From Ornithodoros turicata (Eukaryota > Arthropoda > Arachnida > Ixodida > Argasidae), in NCBI RefSeq assembly GCF_037126465.1, contig NC_088202.1, positions 103,323,962-103,387,961 on the forward strand: 64,000 nucleotides of DNA, written 5' to 3'. The position numbers were made by a program, and so were the translations under genes. The number at the start of each line of letters is the position of its first letter. Within the stretch, counting starts at the first letter, position 1. Shown here in pieces: positions 1 to 11,870 of the stretch. A model generated the notes under the pieces. It did not search any database and was not told the DNA's origin. It saw only the letters and a program-made list of their open reading frames with translations.

Positions 1-94
1 GCCACAGCAATCTTCAAGAAAGGTATCGACCTGCCTTTTAAAACTTATTTTTCCGTACGCTCGAGTGTCCACATTTGCACGCCAACAAGAAGAA

Positions 95-180
95 GATAGA
101 TGTATGGATGATGATGATGATGTGGAATGTTTCCCTACGTTGAGTGCAGGACCCTACCCCATTCCAAAAAGGTTCACGTG
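95..180 (+). repeat. GAT-family short repeat, copy 1
   Basis: A GAT microsatellite is followed by a GTGGAATGTTTCCC block and then CCTACCCCATTCC. The same order recurs near 10.2, 13.2 (inverted), 15.2, 21.9 and 59.2 kb. The better copies hold an internal hairpin (TTTCCACTC / GAGTGGAAA) and, read on the opposite strand, end in AAATGTTGTTGTT. That suggests a small retroelement with a (GTT)n tail. The family is not one I can name. Confidence 0.5.
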
Positions 181-809
181 AACCGCCAATTTACTTCCAT
201 TGTATGCTTTTTCCGAGCCATTAGAGAATACCAACTGTGCTACCTATTCGTGAGGCACGCGTCTTTCCTTCGGTGCTCCTCTACTACAGCTCTCTTTATA
301 ACTGCGTCATTGCAGATTCTCTGGTGAAGGAGGATACGAACAGGTACGCACGCAGTCACGCGTGTTCCCTGAAAGCGATTGTTCACACAAACTGTTCATT
401 AATGCTACAATCAAACTGGCTGCTTTAGGATGGGATTCATTATCCTCGCACTGTTTACCGACCTTAGAGTTTCGGTTTTCCTCAGTCAGTTCCCGATAAC
501 ATTTACAGCGCTTTTCGACGCACTTACGGGCAACCACTTGTCAGAACATCGGCATTCTTGTTTCTTTACACTCGAGCTTTTGAGGTACGAGGGAATACGT
601 ATACGCGTAAGGTTTTCAAGGGTTAAGGGTTTCAAGGTTTTAAGGGTGTTCATTCAACTGTTGTGTTATGACACCTCGTGCGAGATAAAATATTGCAAAC
701 ATAAGCTGAGCTGCTAGAGAATTTTACTGAAACCATTTCCATACGTCTGCAGAAAGGTCACACATCTTCATCTTTTTTATTTCTGAACCAATCAATCAAT
801 CAAGGTCTG
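181..809. other. No recognisable gene or element
   Basis: Only short frames without familiar motifs are present. A short (AATC)n run lies at about 791-805, directly before the LINE fragment. Confidence 0.5.
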
Positions 810-1387
810 CCACCAGAACGCGATGGACGACGACTAACGCTTTTCACAATGATGTTGCCCTGCAACATTCCGTCCTCCAACGGATTCTTGAGGTCCATTG
901 ACCCAACGATGGAGTACACTATTTGCAGTCGTGTCTCGAGGAGGGAAGTATCTGTCATACATCGGTTCCGCCTCAACGTCGCCCGCACTCAGTCACTGCT
1001 GTTCAAAATGAACCAGCAAACTACGCCCTTATCTTCTACCTGCAACGTTGAGGCAGACATTCGACACCTTCTCGACTGCCGCCGTTCCAGGTCCTTCGGC
1101 GACAAGCTCAAGTCTCGCACGACCAGCCTCGGATACTCCATCTCTCTCGCACCACTATTTGGCACACGGAGCAGTGGTGTAACCGCTTCTCCACTACCTG
1201 CGTGACACCGGTCTCCTCAGCAGCCTGTGACATCGTTCGTGGGACGACGGAGGACCTCTGACTTCTGACCCCACATCGCCTTTCTCTGAACTACCCCAGG
1301 AATATTTAAGTAATTACTTTAACAAGGAATAGCAAGTTGTCCTTTCTGGCTGGCTTTTCCTGTCAAAATAGGTAGATCCCCCCCCCC
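810..1387 (+). mobile_element. LINE (R1/I-like) 3' end: C-terminal zinc-knuckle remnant and 3' UTR
   Basis: The frame at about 849-1205 carries FLRSIDPTMEY, HRFRLNVART, SLLFKM and a knuckle-like CNVEADIRHLLDC. This is the block that follows RNase H in this LINE family. Homologous blocks occur on the minus strand at 52.5 kb and 62.1 kb. One cysteine of the usual CxxC pair is replaced (SSTCNV). The 3' UTR at 1320-1387 contains GGAATAGCAAG and CTGGCTGGC, shared with other copies, and ends in ten C residues rather than poly(A). The copy is 5'-truncated: RT and most of RNase H are absent. What I see is the motif order; the LINE assignment comes from family knowledge. Confidence 0.75.
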
Positions 1388-2053
1388 TCACACACACACA
1401 ACATCATCTGTTGGGACAACAATTGCATCAGAACGCAGTTTTCTAAACAGTGACGTTATTTTTATGCTGCTGTTTATGCGCGATGGAATGTTCGTTGCCA
1501 GTCACTAGCATAAGAAAAAGGAAAACCATGTGCATATAGGAACACAATGATCAGCGCAGGTAATTAACCCTACTTTGCTGCGGTGTACGGATGCTACTAA
1601 GAGCTGAAAATGCCATATATCACCACATTGAGTTCTGCCCCGTTATTTGTGCTTTCTGTGGCACTGTGCTTGGAAGATTACAGGCAAGATCTTAGACGCT
1701 AGCACTAATTTCTTCAGCGGCAATCCCGCAGAGCACTTCGGTCGTCCGAGTCTTCGGAGATCCGAATGCCCGACATCACTGCCTTCCCGGCAAGAGCAGT
1801 ATATTGATGACATGCCCGATGTCCCTCGGGGCGAGGCACACGGTACAGGCTGGGGATTTCCGACTAGAAATGAATATGTTTCCGCTAGGATGCGATGTGT
1901 TTCTAATGACGGTACACATGTGCAAGCTAGCTCAAAGAGGTAACGTCCCGAAGGATTATTTTAATTCGGATGACGTTGATTTCATTGTAAGACAGACGAG
2001 AAAGTAATTTATCGGTTCCTAGATGTAATTCACGCTATTGATTTGCAGTGCAT

Positions 2054-2140
2054 ATATGATGATGATGATGATAGGAGAAAAAATGGAGATGTGAGCCCAC
2101 TCAATGCGGGACAAGCTACTCCAGGTCTAAGGAAAAAAAA
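2054..2140 (-). repeat. LINE 3' UTR fragment with (ATC)n tail
   Basis: Read on the minus strand, the block TACTCCAGG...CCATTTTTTCT leads into (ATC)n. The same block occurs at 3800-3885, next to an (AATC)n tail, and a diverged copy lies at 39265-39320. A microsatellite tail in place of poly(A) is known for several LINE clades. Confidence 0.45.
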
Positions 2141-2250
2141 AATGTCTAGAAAGACGAGAGCTCTGCTATGCTCTCAGATATACTACCTTTTGCCTTTGCA
2201 CAGTTTCTATCTACAGTACCATAACAGCTTGGCTTAGGCTACCTTGTAGT

Positions 2251-2420
2251 GGGGAGATATATTTAATAGCTAAAAGAAAACAAAACAAAAAGGGACAGGT
2301 TAGCTATACTAGAGGCTTACTAGTCCCCCCCAAAAGAAAGAAGAAAAACAAACACAGAAAACTATACAGAAATATAGACAAAGACGGCTCCTTCACTAGT
2401 CGCTGTGCTGGCAGTAATCA
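2251..2420 (-). repeat. LINE 3' tail, C-run class, minus strand
   Basis: On the plus strand GGGGAGATATATTTAATA precedes an A-rich stretch and GACAGGTTAGC. This is the same order as the better copies at 38144, 49312, 52229 and 61756. On the minus strand it reads as a LINE 3' UTR ending in a short C run. It is more diverged than the others. Confidence 0.4.
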
Positions 2421-2453
2421 GGGAGGTATCACAGAGTGGCCAAGGGTCCAGCT

Positions 2454-2747
2454 CCTTGTAATGGGACCTCGGTGGCTCAGTCGGTAGCGTGTTCGCCTTC
2501 TGATCCCGAGATCGCGGGTTCGAACCCGGCCGAGGACGCCAGCAACTTGGTGGCAGAGTATAAGTTGCTTAGACACGCAGTCTTCCGCGAGGGACATTAA
2601 ATACGGGGTACCGTGTGATGAGCTTTCATCGCACGTTAAAGAACCCTCAGGTGGGCAAAAGCAATCCACAGACTGACCGCTGTGGCGTCGCTCATGATCT
2701 CAGTTGTCTCGCGACGTAAACCCCCAATTATTATTATTATCCTTGTA
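2454..2747 (+). mobile_element. tRNA-headed SINE, nearly complete
   Basis: The head at about 2466-2535 folds as a tRNA. CCTCGGT pairs with GCCGAGG as acceptor, GGCTCAGTCGGTAGC gives an A-box-like D arm, and GGTTCGAACCC is a textbook B box. A conserved body follows (GTACCGTGTGATGAG, GTTAAAGAACCCTCAGGTGG, GCAATCCACAG), then a (ATT)n tail. CCTTGTA is duplicated at 2454-2460 and 2741-2747, with wider imperfect similarity, and looks like a target-site duplication. A diverged minus-strand copy lies at 29975-30260. A pol III promoter is implied by the boxes but not shown to be active. Confidence 0.85.
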
Positions 2748-2754
2748 GTGGACG

Positions 2755-3750
2755 AGGCAATTAAGCATAGAAGGACATTGCTGGTGTCTTTTCTTCAACT
2801 GTCGTCATCCAATAGCGCTTAGGCTAGGTTAGGTTAAAAATAGAAATGTTATAAACATCTCCGGGAAGAAAGAACATGTTCCGGCACGTGTTTCGCCGGA
2901 AATTCAAATTGCGTGTCCTGTTCACCGGTTATTCAAAGGGCGCTTGCGATACATGGTAAAACACACGGGCGTTCGACTTGTTCCCTACTTGAAGTGCTTG
3001 AGGAAGCCTGGAATGACAAGCTCCGCTATGCTGTCCAATGGCTTCGTCTAAGAACAAACTCTTTCAGATATGAAAGGCCCCTTTTTCGGTGCTGGACAGC
3101 GAAAAGAAAACGTTGCTGCTAGACTCAGTCACAACTCACAACTGACCCTTTCTAGAGCAGTCGTCCTCCAAGGACACAAAAAGGAGAACAGGGAGAGATC
3201 AAAGTAAATCATTAAGGTCTTCGGACATCCTTTTCCTGCTGGAGACAGGAACCCCCCATCATAGATCTCAATTTTCTTCTGTACTCTCTCTTTCGTCTAC
3301 TATTCTCTGTCCCTTCCGACCCATCATTTTTCCTCCCATTTTACGTTACTCAAGGTGGACACAAAACAGTCGGGGATATGTATCTATATATTTCTCGTTT
3401 CCGTCTATAACATCAAAATGCGCAGCGAACTGCCTGATGCACGTATCGCGTTTGGATTGAGCTCGGCGAGGGGGCGACTGTTGCGTAGCCTTCCTGTTCT
3501 CTCCTGCATTAGTAGCGAAGAGGAAGGGGGTCATTAAAGTTCTAGGCTCCCTTCCGGGAAGCGCTTTTTTATTGATCCCTCCTATCTTATTCCCTTTGAT
3601 TGGTTGTTCTCGGTAGATGTTCTTCTCCGACAAATTTGAAGAACGGATTCTTGTCAGAAGATTTTCGGTTTGTTGCTCGTCAGATGTTAGAATAATTTGA
3701 ACTGCGATTATGTCAGTGTATTTCGCGTAACTGAATGGCATGTTTAAAGG
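2755..3750. other. No recognisable gene or element
   Basis: A minus-strand open frame of about 130 codons (3346-3741) shows no motif I recognise. It has no splice or promoter context that would support a gene. Confidence 0.4.
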
Positions 3751-3755
3751 AAAGA

Positions 3756-3861
3756 CTGAATTGACAAACCGGTTCTAGATTGATTGATTGATTGATTTGT
3801 AAAAGAAAAAATGGAGATGTTTCAATCAATCAATCAATCTAGAACCGGTTTGTCAATTCAG
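3756..3861. repeat. Perfect 40-bp inverted repeat with 26-nt loop
   Basis: Arms 3756-3795 and 3822-3861 are exact reverse complements by eye. Each holds a unique stretch (GACAAACCGGTTCTAGA) followed by four TTGA units. The loop is A-rich and contains LINE 3' UTR sequence. The hairpin sits at the 3' tail of the adjoining minus-strand LINE fragment, so it probably arose during or soon after insertion. Confidence 0.9.
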
Positions 3862-4297
3862 CGGGACTGGCTACTCCAGGACGCGTTATTCAGAAAAGAA
3901 AGGGAAACTACACAAATATATATACTTTGAAACGGAATGGATGAAAACGTCACCACAAAACTTGGCACCAAAAGCAACAGTGTAGGAGAGCCCACGTGCG
4001 AAATCTCAATGCACAAAAAACAAAGAGCGCCACAAAGTGTCAAAGAGGTACGTCGAGACGAGGCATTGCACAAGGGCGCGCATGGCAGGCATGAGCTGAT
4101 TTCCGGGCCAGCACCCAAGAACCTTTTCGGTGGAGTATGGCCGATTATCCAGGCGGGCCAGCGATGACACAAGGGTACAACGGTGTGCATTGTACCTCGG
4201 GCAGTCTTGGAGTATATGATCCACGTCCTCAACTACATCACACAGACCGCAGTTTGGGGACGAAACCTTGCCGAGCTTAAACAAAAGCGGTTCTAGA
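3862..4297 (-). pseudogene. LINE C-terminal zinc-knuckle fragment and 3' UTR
   Basis: The minus-strand frame at 4284-4006 reads MFKLGKVSSPNCGLCDV, then EDVDHILQDCPRY (CxxC...H...C), then VLGCWPGNQ and a leucine-rich end. This order is characteristic of the region after RNase H in I/R1/Jockey-type LINE polyproteins. Upstream RT and RNase H are missing, consistent with 5' truncation. The motif ACAAA.CGGTTCTAGA occurs at both edges (about 3763-3779 and 4280-4296) and is probably a diverged target-site duplication. The fragment is an inactive remnant. Confidence 0.8.
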
Positions 4298-4461
4298 ATT
4301 CTGAAACGCTTGAGCGCTTACGTTTTTGGCAAAGATTTGGTTAAATATGCAGCTTATGCAAGCATGTCACATATCGAGCGCGTATCTTAACATTATAGGG
4401 GATTTAGGGGAGCAATATGTGATGAAACAGAGAGAGAGATTAAGGGCAAACTTTTGATGTA

Positions 4462-5396
4462 CGCGGGGCGTTCAAGTCAAACCGGGACTTTTCATTTTTC
4501 GCAAAAGTAAAATGAACTTACAGGCGAGAAATTAGTTTTATTTTTCAACGTAATCTCCAGCTGCACTAATGCACTTGTCCCAGCGTTTCCCGAGGGCTTG
4601 GATGCCAGCAGCGTAGAAATCCTTACCGGCGCGTAGCAGCCATGATCGGACCGCATTCTTGACCTCGTCTTCGCAGCTGAAGTGGCAGCCCCCAAGGAAC
4701 GCCTTCAGTGGACCGAAGAGATGGAAATGGCTAGGGGCGGGGTCTGGACTGTAAGGGGGATGTGGCAGCATCTCCCAGCCAAGTTACTGTAAGGTGCCTG
4801 TCGTGAGGTGTGCGGTATGCGGGCGTGCATTGTCCTGCAGGAGGAGGACTCCTTTGGTGATGAGGCACGACTTTCCGAAGCTGGAGGTGTTCATGAATGA
4901 TAGTGTTCAACGTTCCCAAGGAAAGGTCCGTCTTTCGAGCCAGTTTGAGACATGTTATTCGTCGGTTCTTGAGGATCAGGCGCCCCACAAGTTGGATGTT
5001 CTCAGGAACTCTGACACTGGGCTCTGAGCCGTCCCGGCCGGGATCGTCCTGCACTGATGTACGGCCGTCTCGGAACGAACCGTTTGCACCACTCAAACGC
5101 TTTGCTGCGGCTAAGTGTATCGTGGCCATACTGAGCCTGAAGTCTTCTGTGAATTTCAGATGACTTTACGCCTTCATTCACGAGAAATTTCATGACAATT
5201 CTCTGTTCGATGTGCGCGCTCACCTCGTTGTCGGCCATCTTGTCCAGCACGTGTCCTTTGTTTTGCACAAACTTTGGACCACCACGTGGTGAACGCAGAG
5301 GCCTGTCGTGTGTGAAAATGACGAAAAAGAAGTAGCGCGAGCCATTTGTACACTCAGGAGACAGAAAGTCCCGGTTTGACTTGAACACCCCTCGCA
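4462..5396 (-). mobile_element. Mariner-like DNA transposon, internally deleted
   Basis: The ends carry matching inverted repeats of about 27 bp (GTTCAAGTCAAACCGGGACTTT on the left, its complement on the right, each with a GC-rich outer part). The length of about 935 bp is below the usual 1.3 kb of mariner elements, consistent with the loss seen inside the transposase. The flanking TA dinucleotides expected for this superfamily are not clean, so I place the ends to within a few bases. Confidence 0.85.
4535..5240 (-). pseudogene. Mariner transposase remnant lacking the catalytic core
   Basis: A likely start at 5240 begins MADNEVSAHIEQRIVMKFL. It is followed by YGHDTLSRSKAFEW and, after a frameshift, GRTSVQDDPGRDG and NRRITCLKLA. 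These are the two helix-turn-helix parts of the DNA-binding domain. The sequence then jumps to a LLLQDNARPHTA-type block and HPPYSPDPAPSHFHLFGPLK near 4770. It ends with DFYAAGIQALGKRWDKCIS and a stop just after 4540. The stretch carrying the first catalytic aspartate is deleted and at least two frame changes are present. Active mariner proteins are about 345 residues. This copy cannot make a working transposase. Confidence 0.88.
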
Positions 5397-7712
5397 ATTT
5401 TCAGTGCAGTCCTCGGACACTCATGCGGAAAATACCTCCCGAAGATAAACTATGGTTGTTTCCACATTTCTGCGCGCGTTTCAATAGTGAAATTTTGCGT
5501 AGAGGGTTGCTTTCCGCCTTATTTTGAGCGATGAATATTTTAGGTAGCCAGAGTACTTGATGATAATGTGACTGTGCCGAATCTCTGGTTTCGAAGCTAC
5601 CACTTTTGTGGGGATAATACCGGTCAAAATTGCCAGCAGCGGCGTCAGCTCTCGTCGGTTCCGCGAGATCCCACTCGAAGCGCGACCAAACTTTGTTCTG
5701 GTTGGTCAGATGACAGAAAGCAGTGGAATAGATTGTGCCCCTTGCGGTACTTTCTGGAATTTATTTGGCTATGCACTGCGGCGTCCACAGGTGTTTCTAA
5801 CACTGTGGTACAACGATGATTCGCCGAGACACGCAATGGTCGCCCACCCAGCGCCACCAAGAGTAAACAACGCCTGATCGCTTAAACGACGTGAGCCCGC
5901 CAATCACGACCGTGTTTTCGGTGGCCGTTGCTATGGGAGACGAGCCACTATTAGCCGTATGGACAGCCACTTGTATCCACAGTAAGCCTGTGTTTGAAAT
6001 CGTCTGCAGCTATTGGCTGAAGCAGACGACACCCTGACTTTTTATGGCCACGTGGCGAAGGAGAAAGAGGACTCATTAAGCAGGCTTTCTTGATCTAGGT
6101 GCGTGATATATTACGCATGTAAGGTTTCCCACTTCCACTTCAGCCGAACAATGTCCAAATCCTATCGGTCTATAAAATTAGCTTTACGATGTCAGAGGAG
6201 CTGACAGAATCTTCGCATCGTGGAGAAGCGCAATTTATTAGGAAGCTTCCAGCGCAAGCTGTCATTCGACGCCACCGTGCTTGGCCTAATCCAGCAAACA
6301 GCCAATTGTCCAACAGTCCATGGAGATTAACTGAACCAGGAACAAATGTCGACTCGGACGGTCTTCACTGGCGGCCTCTCCGATTACACAGCAGACGCTA
6401 CCTGATTAACTAAAGCGAAAGCTTTGGCCCCGATGAACACCTGGTGTCGGCTGTCTCGCTCCTTGCTTCTGTTCCCTTCGTACGGGGCGATCAAATGGAC
6501 CAAGTGCTCAGCCTCGTGTTTCGGGGGACTTCGATTAGTCCGGATGTCTGACAGATTACGCGCAGAGGAAATAATCTGGATCTTCCTTTGACGGGATTTT
6601 CCGGAGAGGAAGAGAAAGCTGGCTGAGCGTTAAGAGGATTTTGTATCACATGTCCTCCTCTCTGTGTTGATGCTACGTTTACTCTCATGGACCTAAACAA
6701 GAGCACAAAAACAGAATGCCACTTCCGTTGACTTGTAGTGGTGCTTCATTTTTGCCGCTTCGGAAGCGGTGTTACGAAAGTACACACTAACACTTCATTT
6801 AGAACTCAATAATAAGAAAATCTAGTGGTTGACACCAAACGAAAAACGAGTATTGACTGAAGAGAACGGTTGTACAGAACCAGAAAGGGAGTTAAGTGTT
6901 CTTCAGTCTCTGTTGAAACGACGGCGTCAACTCTCTGTTTGCACCTTGAACAGTTCAACCGGATGATGGAACGACGTACTTCTTCATGTATAGAGTACGT
7001 TGAATATGAAACAAGAGCTGTAGTAATACCAGCTCACACTTTCAACTTTCTAGCGGTAGAAACATGCCAACTCTTCTACATCCCAGTTGGGTGCAAGTCG
7101 ATAGACATCACAGCTTCACACTCGCATCTGGAGACCAGTACAAGTCTTAGCAATTAACTGCCTTGAAGACACGCTTTACATATTCTTAACGCATCCAAAT
7201 GTCTTCAACTACGCGGACATATTAAATGTATGCGCTTACATCAATCACCGTTCACTTCTTTGTACCGCGAATCCAGGCAAAAGCGAACGCGGGTGCCTTT
7301 TTACCCGTAACAGGCTCCCTGACTGCAGCCTTGGTATAGAATGTTCTGCGACAGGTGGGACTCTCATTCTAAGCTCATTAGCAGGTTTGCCGTCGCTTGA
7401 GAAGCAATTAGCCAATCGTTAAGGCGGCGATCCTTTCGGCGACACGCCACAGACGAAGGGGCCCGAAAAGGGTCCCTTTTAACTCGGCCATAATTTGGGT
7501 TCGCTCTGTTTAGCGCAACCAGGTGCGAGAACACCGTGCTAATTGCGGACGCCCGTTCATTTTCGCGTCCTCGACGTGCGTGCCTTTATTCGGCACGGCC
7601 GAAAGGCCGTTAAAGCTCCCCTGTATGTGCCAGGTACTTGTGTTAAGGCTCCGAGTAGTTCTTCAAGACGAAAGTTCTGTTAATGCCAAGTGTTCCGTTG
7701 TTGCTGCTTGTC
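5397..7712. other. No recognisable gene or element
   Basis: The short open frames here have no familiar domain, compositional shift or repeat structure. A short imperfect hairpin lies near 6006-6036 (CGTCTGCAGC...GAAGCAGACG). Confidence 0.5.
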
Positions 7713-7800
7713 GGGGGGGGGGGGGATATGTTTAATGCAAATAAAAAGAAACAAGAGAGAATGGTACTAAGGGAGAGAAGGGAGGCATTAAAATAGTTTT
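7713..7800 (-). repeat. LINE 3' tail-like sequence, G13 on plus strand
   Basis: Thirteen G residues are followed by ATATGTTTAATGCAAATAAAAAG. This matches the terminal pattern of the minus-strand LINE copies (C run, AT stretch, A-rich block). No coding remnant follows, so the copy is very short or unrelated. Confidence 0.35.
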
Positions 7801-7869
7801 GTTCTATTTATATATAGTTGGCGTGGGAGTAGTGAGACTTGTACGCACCAAGCTAGCATGTACCTCTCA

Positions 7870-10197
7870 ACTTTACTTCTGAGGAAAAAACAAAAACAAA
7901 AGACAGGCAAAGTACGTGATTGCATCTTTGTTGGCAATGTCCATTTATGAATTCACTGAGGTTCACAAGAAGCCAACCATTAATCGGTGCATAGAATTGG
8001 CTTGGGGCATCAGACTGGGACGCGAAGTTTACTGTAAAGCATGCTTTGGCTGCATTAGTTTGGTGCTGTAGGTGAAGCCAACTTTTAAAACAAGCGACTC
8101 GGCGGAAGCTTTGTTGTGTAAAGGTCCTAACGGCCAACGCCCGGTACTCTCTGCATATATATCCGTACGCACCACACGCATAAATCCAGTCACTGCTATT
8201 CAATGATCAGCTACATAGTGCTTCCCAGTGGCACGATGACTTACTCGTTCCGCTTGGTGCGATTTGGTTCGGCTCCTCCAGTGATAGAAGCACCGCGGAA
8301 TATTCGTGCTTCTACTATGCAGCGGTTGCAGTTTTAACTTGACTCGAAAAAAGAAGAAAAATGTGTAAGTGTTCGTTCGACTACTCCTGCACGCTTAGGG
8401 AGCGAGATCACAGGACGGAGCGGAAGGAGATCACAGAGTAGATTATTGGTTAGTGCCTTATATACACAGCCGACGACAAGCTGTGTTCAGCGGTTTTCAA
8501 TACCGTATAATGCAGTGATTTAGAATCTACGAAAGGTTCAGCTGACACGGGATTGTTTTTACGGATGCTTTCATCCGTTCTGAGATTTTTGCGAGTAAGA
8601 AAGTCCGGCGGTCTGACCTTGGCCAAGATAAAGAGAAACAAAACCAGATACAAAAGAAGCTCAAAGGAAATGGAGCAAAAGCCGACATAAACGACTGAGT
8701 GAGGGGCAGAAGGGAAAGCGCCAGATCGAGCTGGTACACTTGTCAAGACATTCTTGTCGCCTTGAGAAACGAGGCTTCCTATAATTAGCGAGAGACAGCG
8801 GGAATTTAGCAGATCTCACGTTCGGCGACTCGGCATACTCATTTGTTAAAATTGCACGTTTTGTACCGAAACTTCTTAAGAGAAGGAGAACATCGTTTTT
8901 ATATTGAAGTAGACGTTTCTGCCGCATTCGGGAATCTGAGCAACGTATTCGGGCATTTTCTGTTGCTGCTATTGTTCAAAATTTTATATTATGCACAACA
9001 TCTTACAAGAAGATATCGTACAGCCCGTTGTAAACGGTGAAGGAAAAACTACATCCTTCAAATAACTTCGAAATTTCGCTTGTACCTCCTACTACGGCTC
9101 TGGATGTCAAAGCCTTGAATGAGAAGCCTGAAAATGTGTGTGTGAGTGAGAGAGAGAGAGAGAGAGAGAGAAAGGGGACTTCGAGAAATTCGTGTTGCTC
9201 TGTTGCAACAGAATTTCTCTGTTGCGCAACAGATCGAACAAACAAGCATTTTTCCACAAACGTCAAACGACTCAATCTGACGCATTGACAGCACCGAGCA
9301 GTTCTACTATCGACTGGGGTGTCGCGAAAGACACGCCAATATGTAACGCATGTTGCGTGCAAGATCGCTTTTCTTGCTGCTGTTGTGGTTGTGTTGGTGA
9401 CGTTGTGTTGTTCCGACTGCTTCCAGCGTATGTGTGTGAACGTATACCGAAACAAAAGCGCGTTTACAACTTTTAACGGCCACCTCAGAAAGACTCCATC
9501 AATTTAAGCGTCCACCAAACGAGCTCGACTGTACTACACCGCAGTTCATCAGCAAACAGGTTATTGGGAATGTAGGGCAAATTACCCGTAAACGCACTTC
9601 ACCTACACAATTCATCCCCTACTTGTGTCCAACATATCCATCCAGCCGCTTCATTACCTGATCGTCTTTCGGCCTCATCGTTTCCAGCAGTTTCATTATT
9701 CCCCCTTCTTTCCCTTCGTTTTGGGCCCTCGTTATCTTATCGCCCATAATGAGCAGGGCAATTAAGCGAGAAGGCAGAAAGTCCGTAACAAGCAGCAGAA
9801 CGCATTGGCCAACGAGGGAGGCTGTTATACGATCGCTGCCAGGGGAACAGCCTCGTCCCACTATCTCCGGGGAATTTAAGAAATAAATAAATAAAAAGGG
9901 TACGTGTATTTCTTATATTTCTGTAAGTGGGATGCTCACGGCTATGAAATGAATGGTGAAAAGGTTTTGCGTTTGGAACTTGTTTTTTAAATTGAGGGAG
10001 TCTTTAATGAGTATTGAACGCTCCGGTCGTGATATCTGACGCTATTGTTCAGTTATAAGTTTTTGGGCAGTGAGCGAGACTGTAAACCTGGTGCTTGGCT
10101 GTGGATGCCGCGAGGCGTAATGTCAATTAAATGGTTTAATTAGTAACTGAGATGACTAAAAAATGCCACGAAAAACACTTTTGTTTTTCGCGGATTT
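7870..10197. other. No recognisable gene; contains one GA microsatellite
   Basis: A (GA)n tract lies at about 9147-9171. Overlapping frames across it encode serine/leucine or arginine/glutamate runs and are artefacts of the repeat. Nothing else stands out. Confidence 0.5.
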
Positions 10198-10310
10198 ACT
10201 TAAAACAGGAACAACAACAACAATAAACGAAGGAGAAGTGATGATGACGTGGGATGTTTCCCCGTGGTAGCCACAGGGCCCTACCCCACTTCACAGAGGT
10301 TAATATGAGA
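10198..10310 (+). repeat. GAT-family short repeat, copy 2
   Basis: (AAC)n is followed by AATAAACGAAGG, GATGATGACGTGGG and CCCTACCCCACTTC, the same layout as the 15.2-kb copy. The reverse strand would end in (GTT)n. Confidence 0.5.
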
Positions 10311-10884
10311 AGAATTGATGGTGAGCACGAAGCGAAGACAGGTCGGAGTTCTGTTCAAAGCTCTTCGTGGAGGCCAGTGGCTTGCACTATAGGGTCACTA
10401 AATAGAGGTACAGAGTACCGCATTCCTTTTCCGCGCAGGAGCCGCCGTTCCGTGTCCGAGATTGGACCGATCGTGTCACGTGGTTTCTCCTTCCAAGAAC
10501 TTGCCGTCCATGTTGAGTCCCCTCCATCCAAAACAGGTTTCCTGGGTTGCGAGCTGGCTCGACTGCGCGTTGTTCTCCACCGGAGAAGGGGGAGATTGGC
10601 ATCCCATTGCTAGGCGACGCAGCCGCGCCTGACTCAAGATGGCGGGCTCGCTCACCGGCGTGGCTCAGTGTCGCTACTCTACTCCATGTTTAGTGAATCT
10701 AGCTTCCACGAAAGCAAAAAGGGAGCGAAGGGAGGGAGGAAAGTATAGCATCTAGCTGGTATTTACGAGTCAGACAGGCAATAAGGAAGAAAGTGCTATC
10801 AGCTTGTAAAGATATCAAGCTTTGAACTGTTCACATCATAGCACATTGTTAAACGTGAAACTTTTATTAATACTGTCTGTATAC
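10311..10884. other. No recognisable gene or element
   Basis: An open frame at 10254-10613 overlaps the GAT repeat and has no recognisable motif. Confidence 0.4.
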
Positions 10885-11870
10885 TATGCAGGGTGTTTTT
10901 TTTGTACGTTACAGATTTTTTTAAAATGAAAAAGCTGTGAGAGCAGCACTGATGCCATTTTTGCGGACGTTCTGTGGGAAAGGGACTACTGGATGACCAA
11001 TCACCTAAAATTCATTAGTAAACTTTTTTAATTATATGTTTTCGCGAAAATACGAGACAGCAGAATTGGAGGTGACCATAAGTTGAATCCACCCTCTTTC
11101 TCAAAACCCTGAAACCAGCACGTACTTTGAGATATAAACCGTCCAACTTCAATATGCAAATGAGTCGAAACCAGGACTACGCACTTGTCGACCGCAAAAA
11201 AGAGGGAAAGGGCGTTCGCGTCGGACAGCCAGGTGTTTTGTAGTGATCGATCTGTTTCGAATTGTCGTGACTAGCAATAGGCAAAGCCGGCAAGCCGCAT
11301 TACTTAAGACGGTACTTAGTAAGGCCGGTGTTCGAATTTTGGGTCACCAGTTGTAGCGACTAGGCAATAGGAGTCAGAGAGAGAGACAGGCAATCCGGTC
11401 GGTGGCCAGAACCAAACTGGCCGCGAGGTTTTAATGCTCGCGCCAAGTGCGCTACCGGCGCTGGTGATGACGCTATGGCAATACGGCCGCTACAGAATAA
11501 GCGCCGATCCGGTGGCCCGATGGACCACTTTCCGGCCCAGATAAGCCGAAGCGATGTCGTTTCTGAAATCGAGAAGTGCGTAGTTCTGGTTTCGCCTCAT
11601 TTGCATGCGAAAGTTTGGCGATTTATATATCAAAGTACGTGCTTTTTTCATGATTCTCGAGAAAGAATGTTGATTCAAATAATGGTCGCCTACAATTCTG
11701 CTGTCTCCCATTTTCGAAAACATCTAATTAAAAAGTTAATCAATGAATTTTAGCTAATTAGGCGTCCAGTAGTTACAAGCTTTTTCACACAGGACGCGTA
11801 ACCTGCCCGCAAAAATGGCATCAGTGCTGCTCTCACAGCCTTCGTTAAAAAAAATATTACACCGATTTAC
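10885..11870. mobile_element. Foldback element with ~300-bp inverted arms
   Basis: The left arm (about 10885-11195) and right arm (about 11563-11870) are imperfect reverse complements. Shared blocks include GCTGTGAGAGCAGCACTGATG, CTAAAATTCATT, ACAGCAGAATTG, AGCACGTACTTTGA and ACTACGCACTT. The loop of about 365 bp holds no transposase but includes a B-box-like GTGTTCGAATTTTGG. The left end carries CAGGGTGTTTTTTTTG, a common arthropod transposon end. The right end is diverged and I cannot define a target duplication. This is probably a non-autonomous DNA element; the superfamily is undetermined. Confidence 0.8.

Noticed and set aside
9003..9455. 150-codon minus-strand open frame
   Set aside because: Its distinctive part is the SLSLSLSLTH string from a GA microsatellite. 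No domain or gene context is visible.
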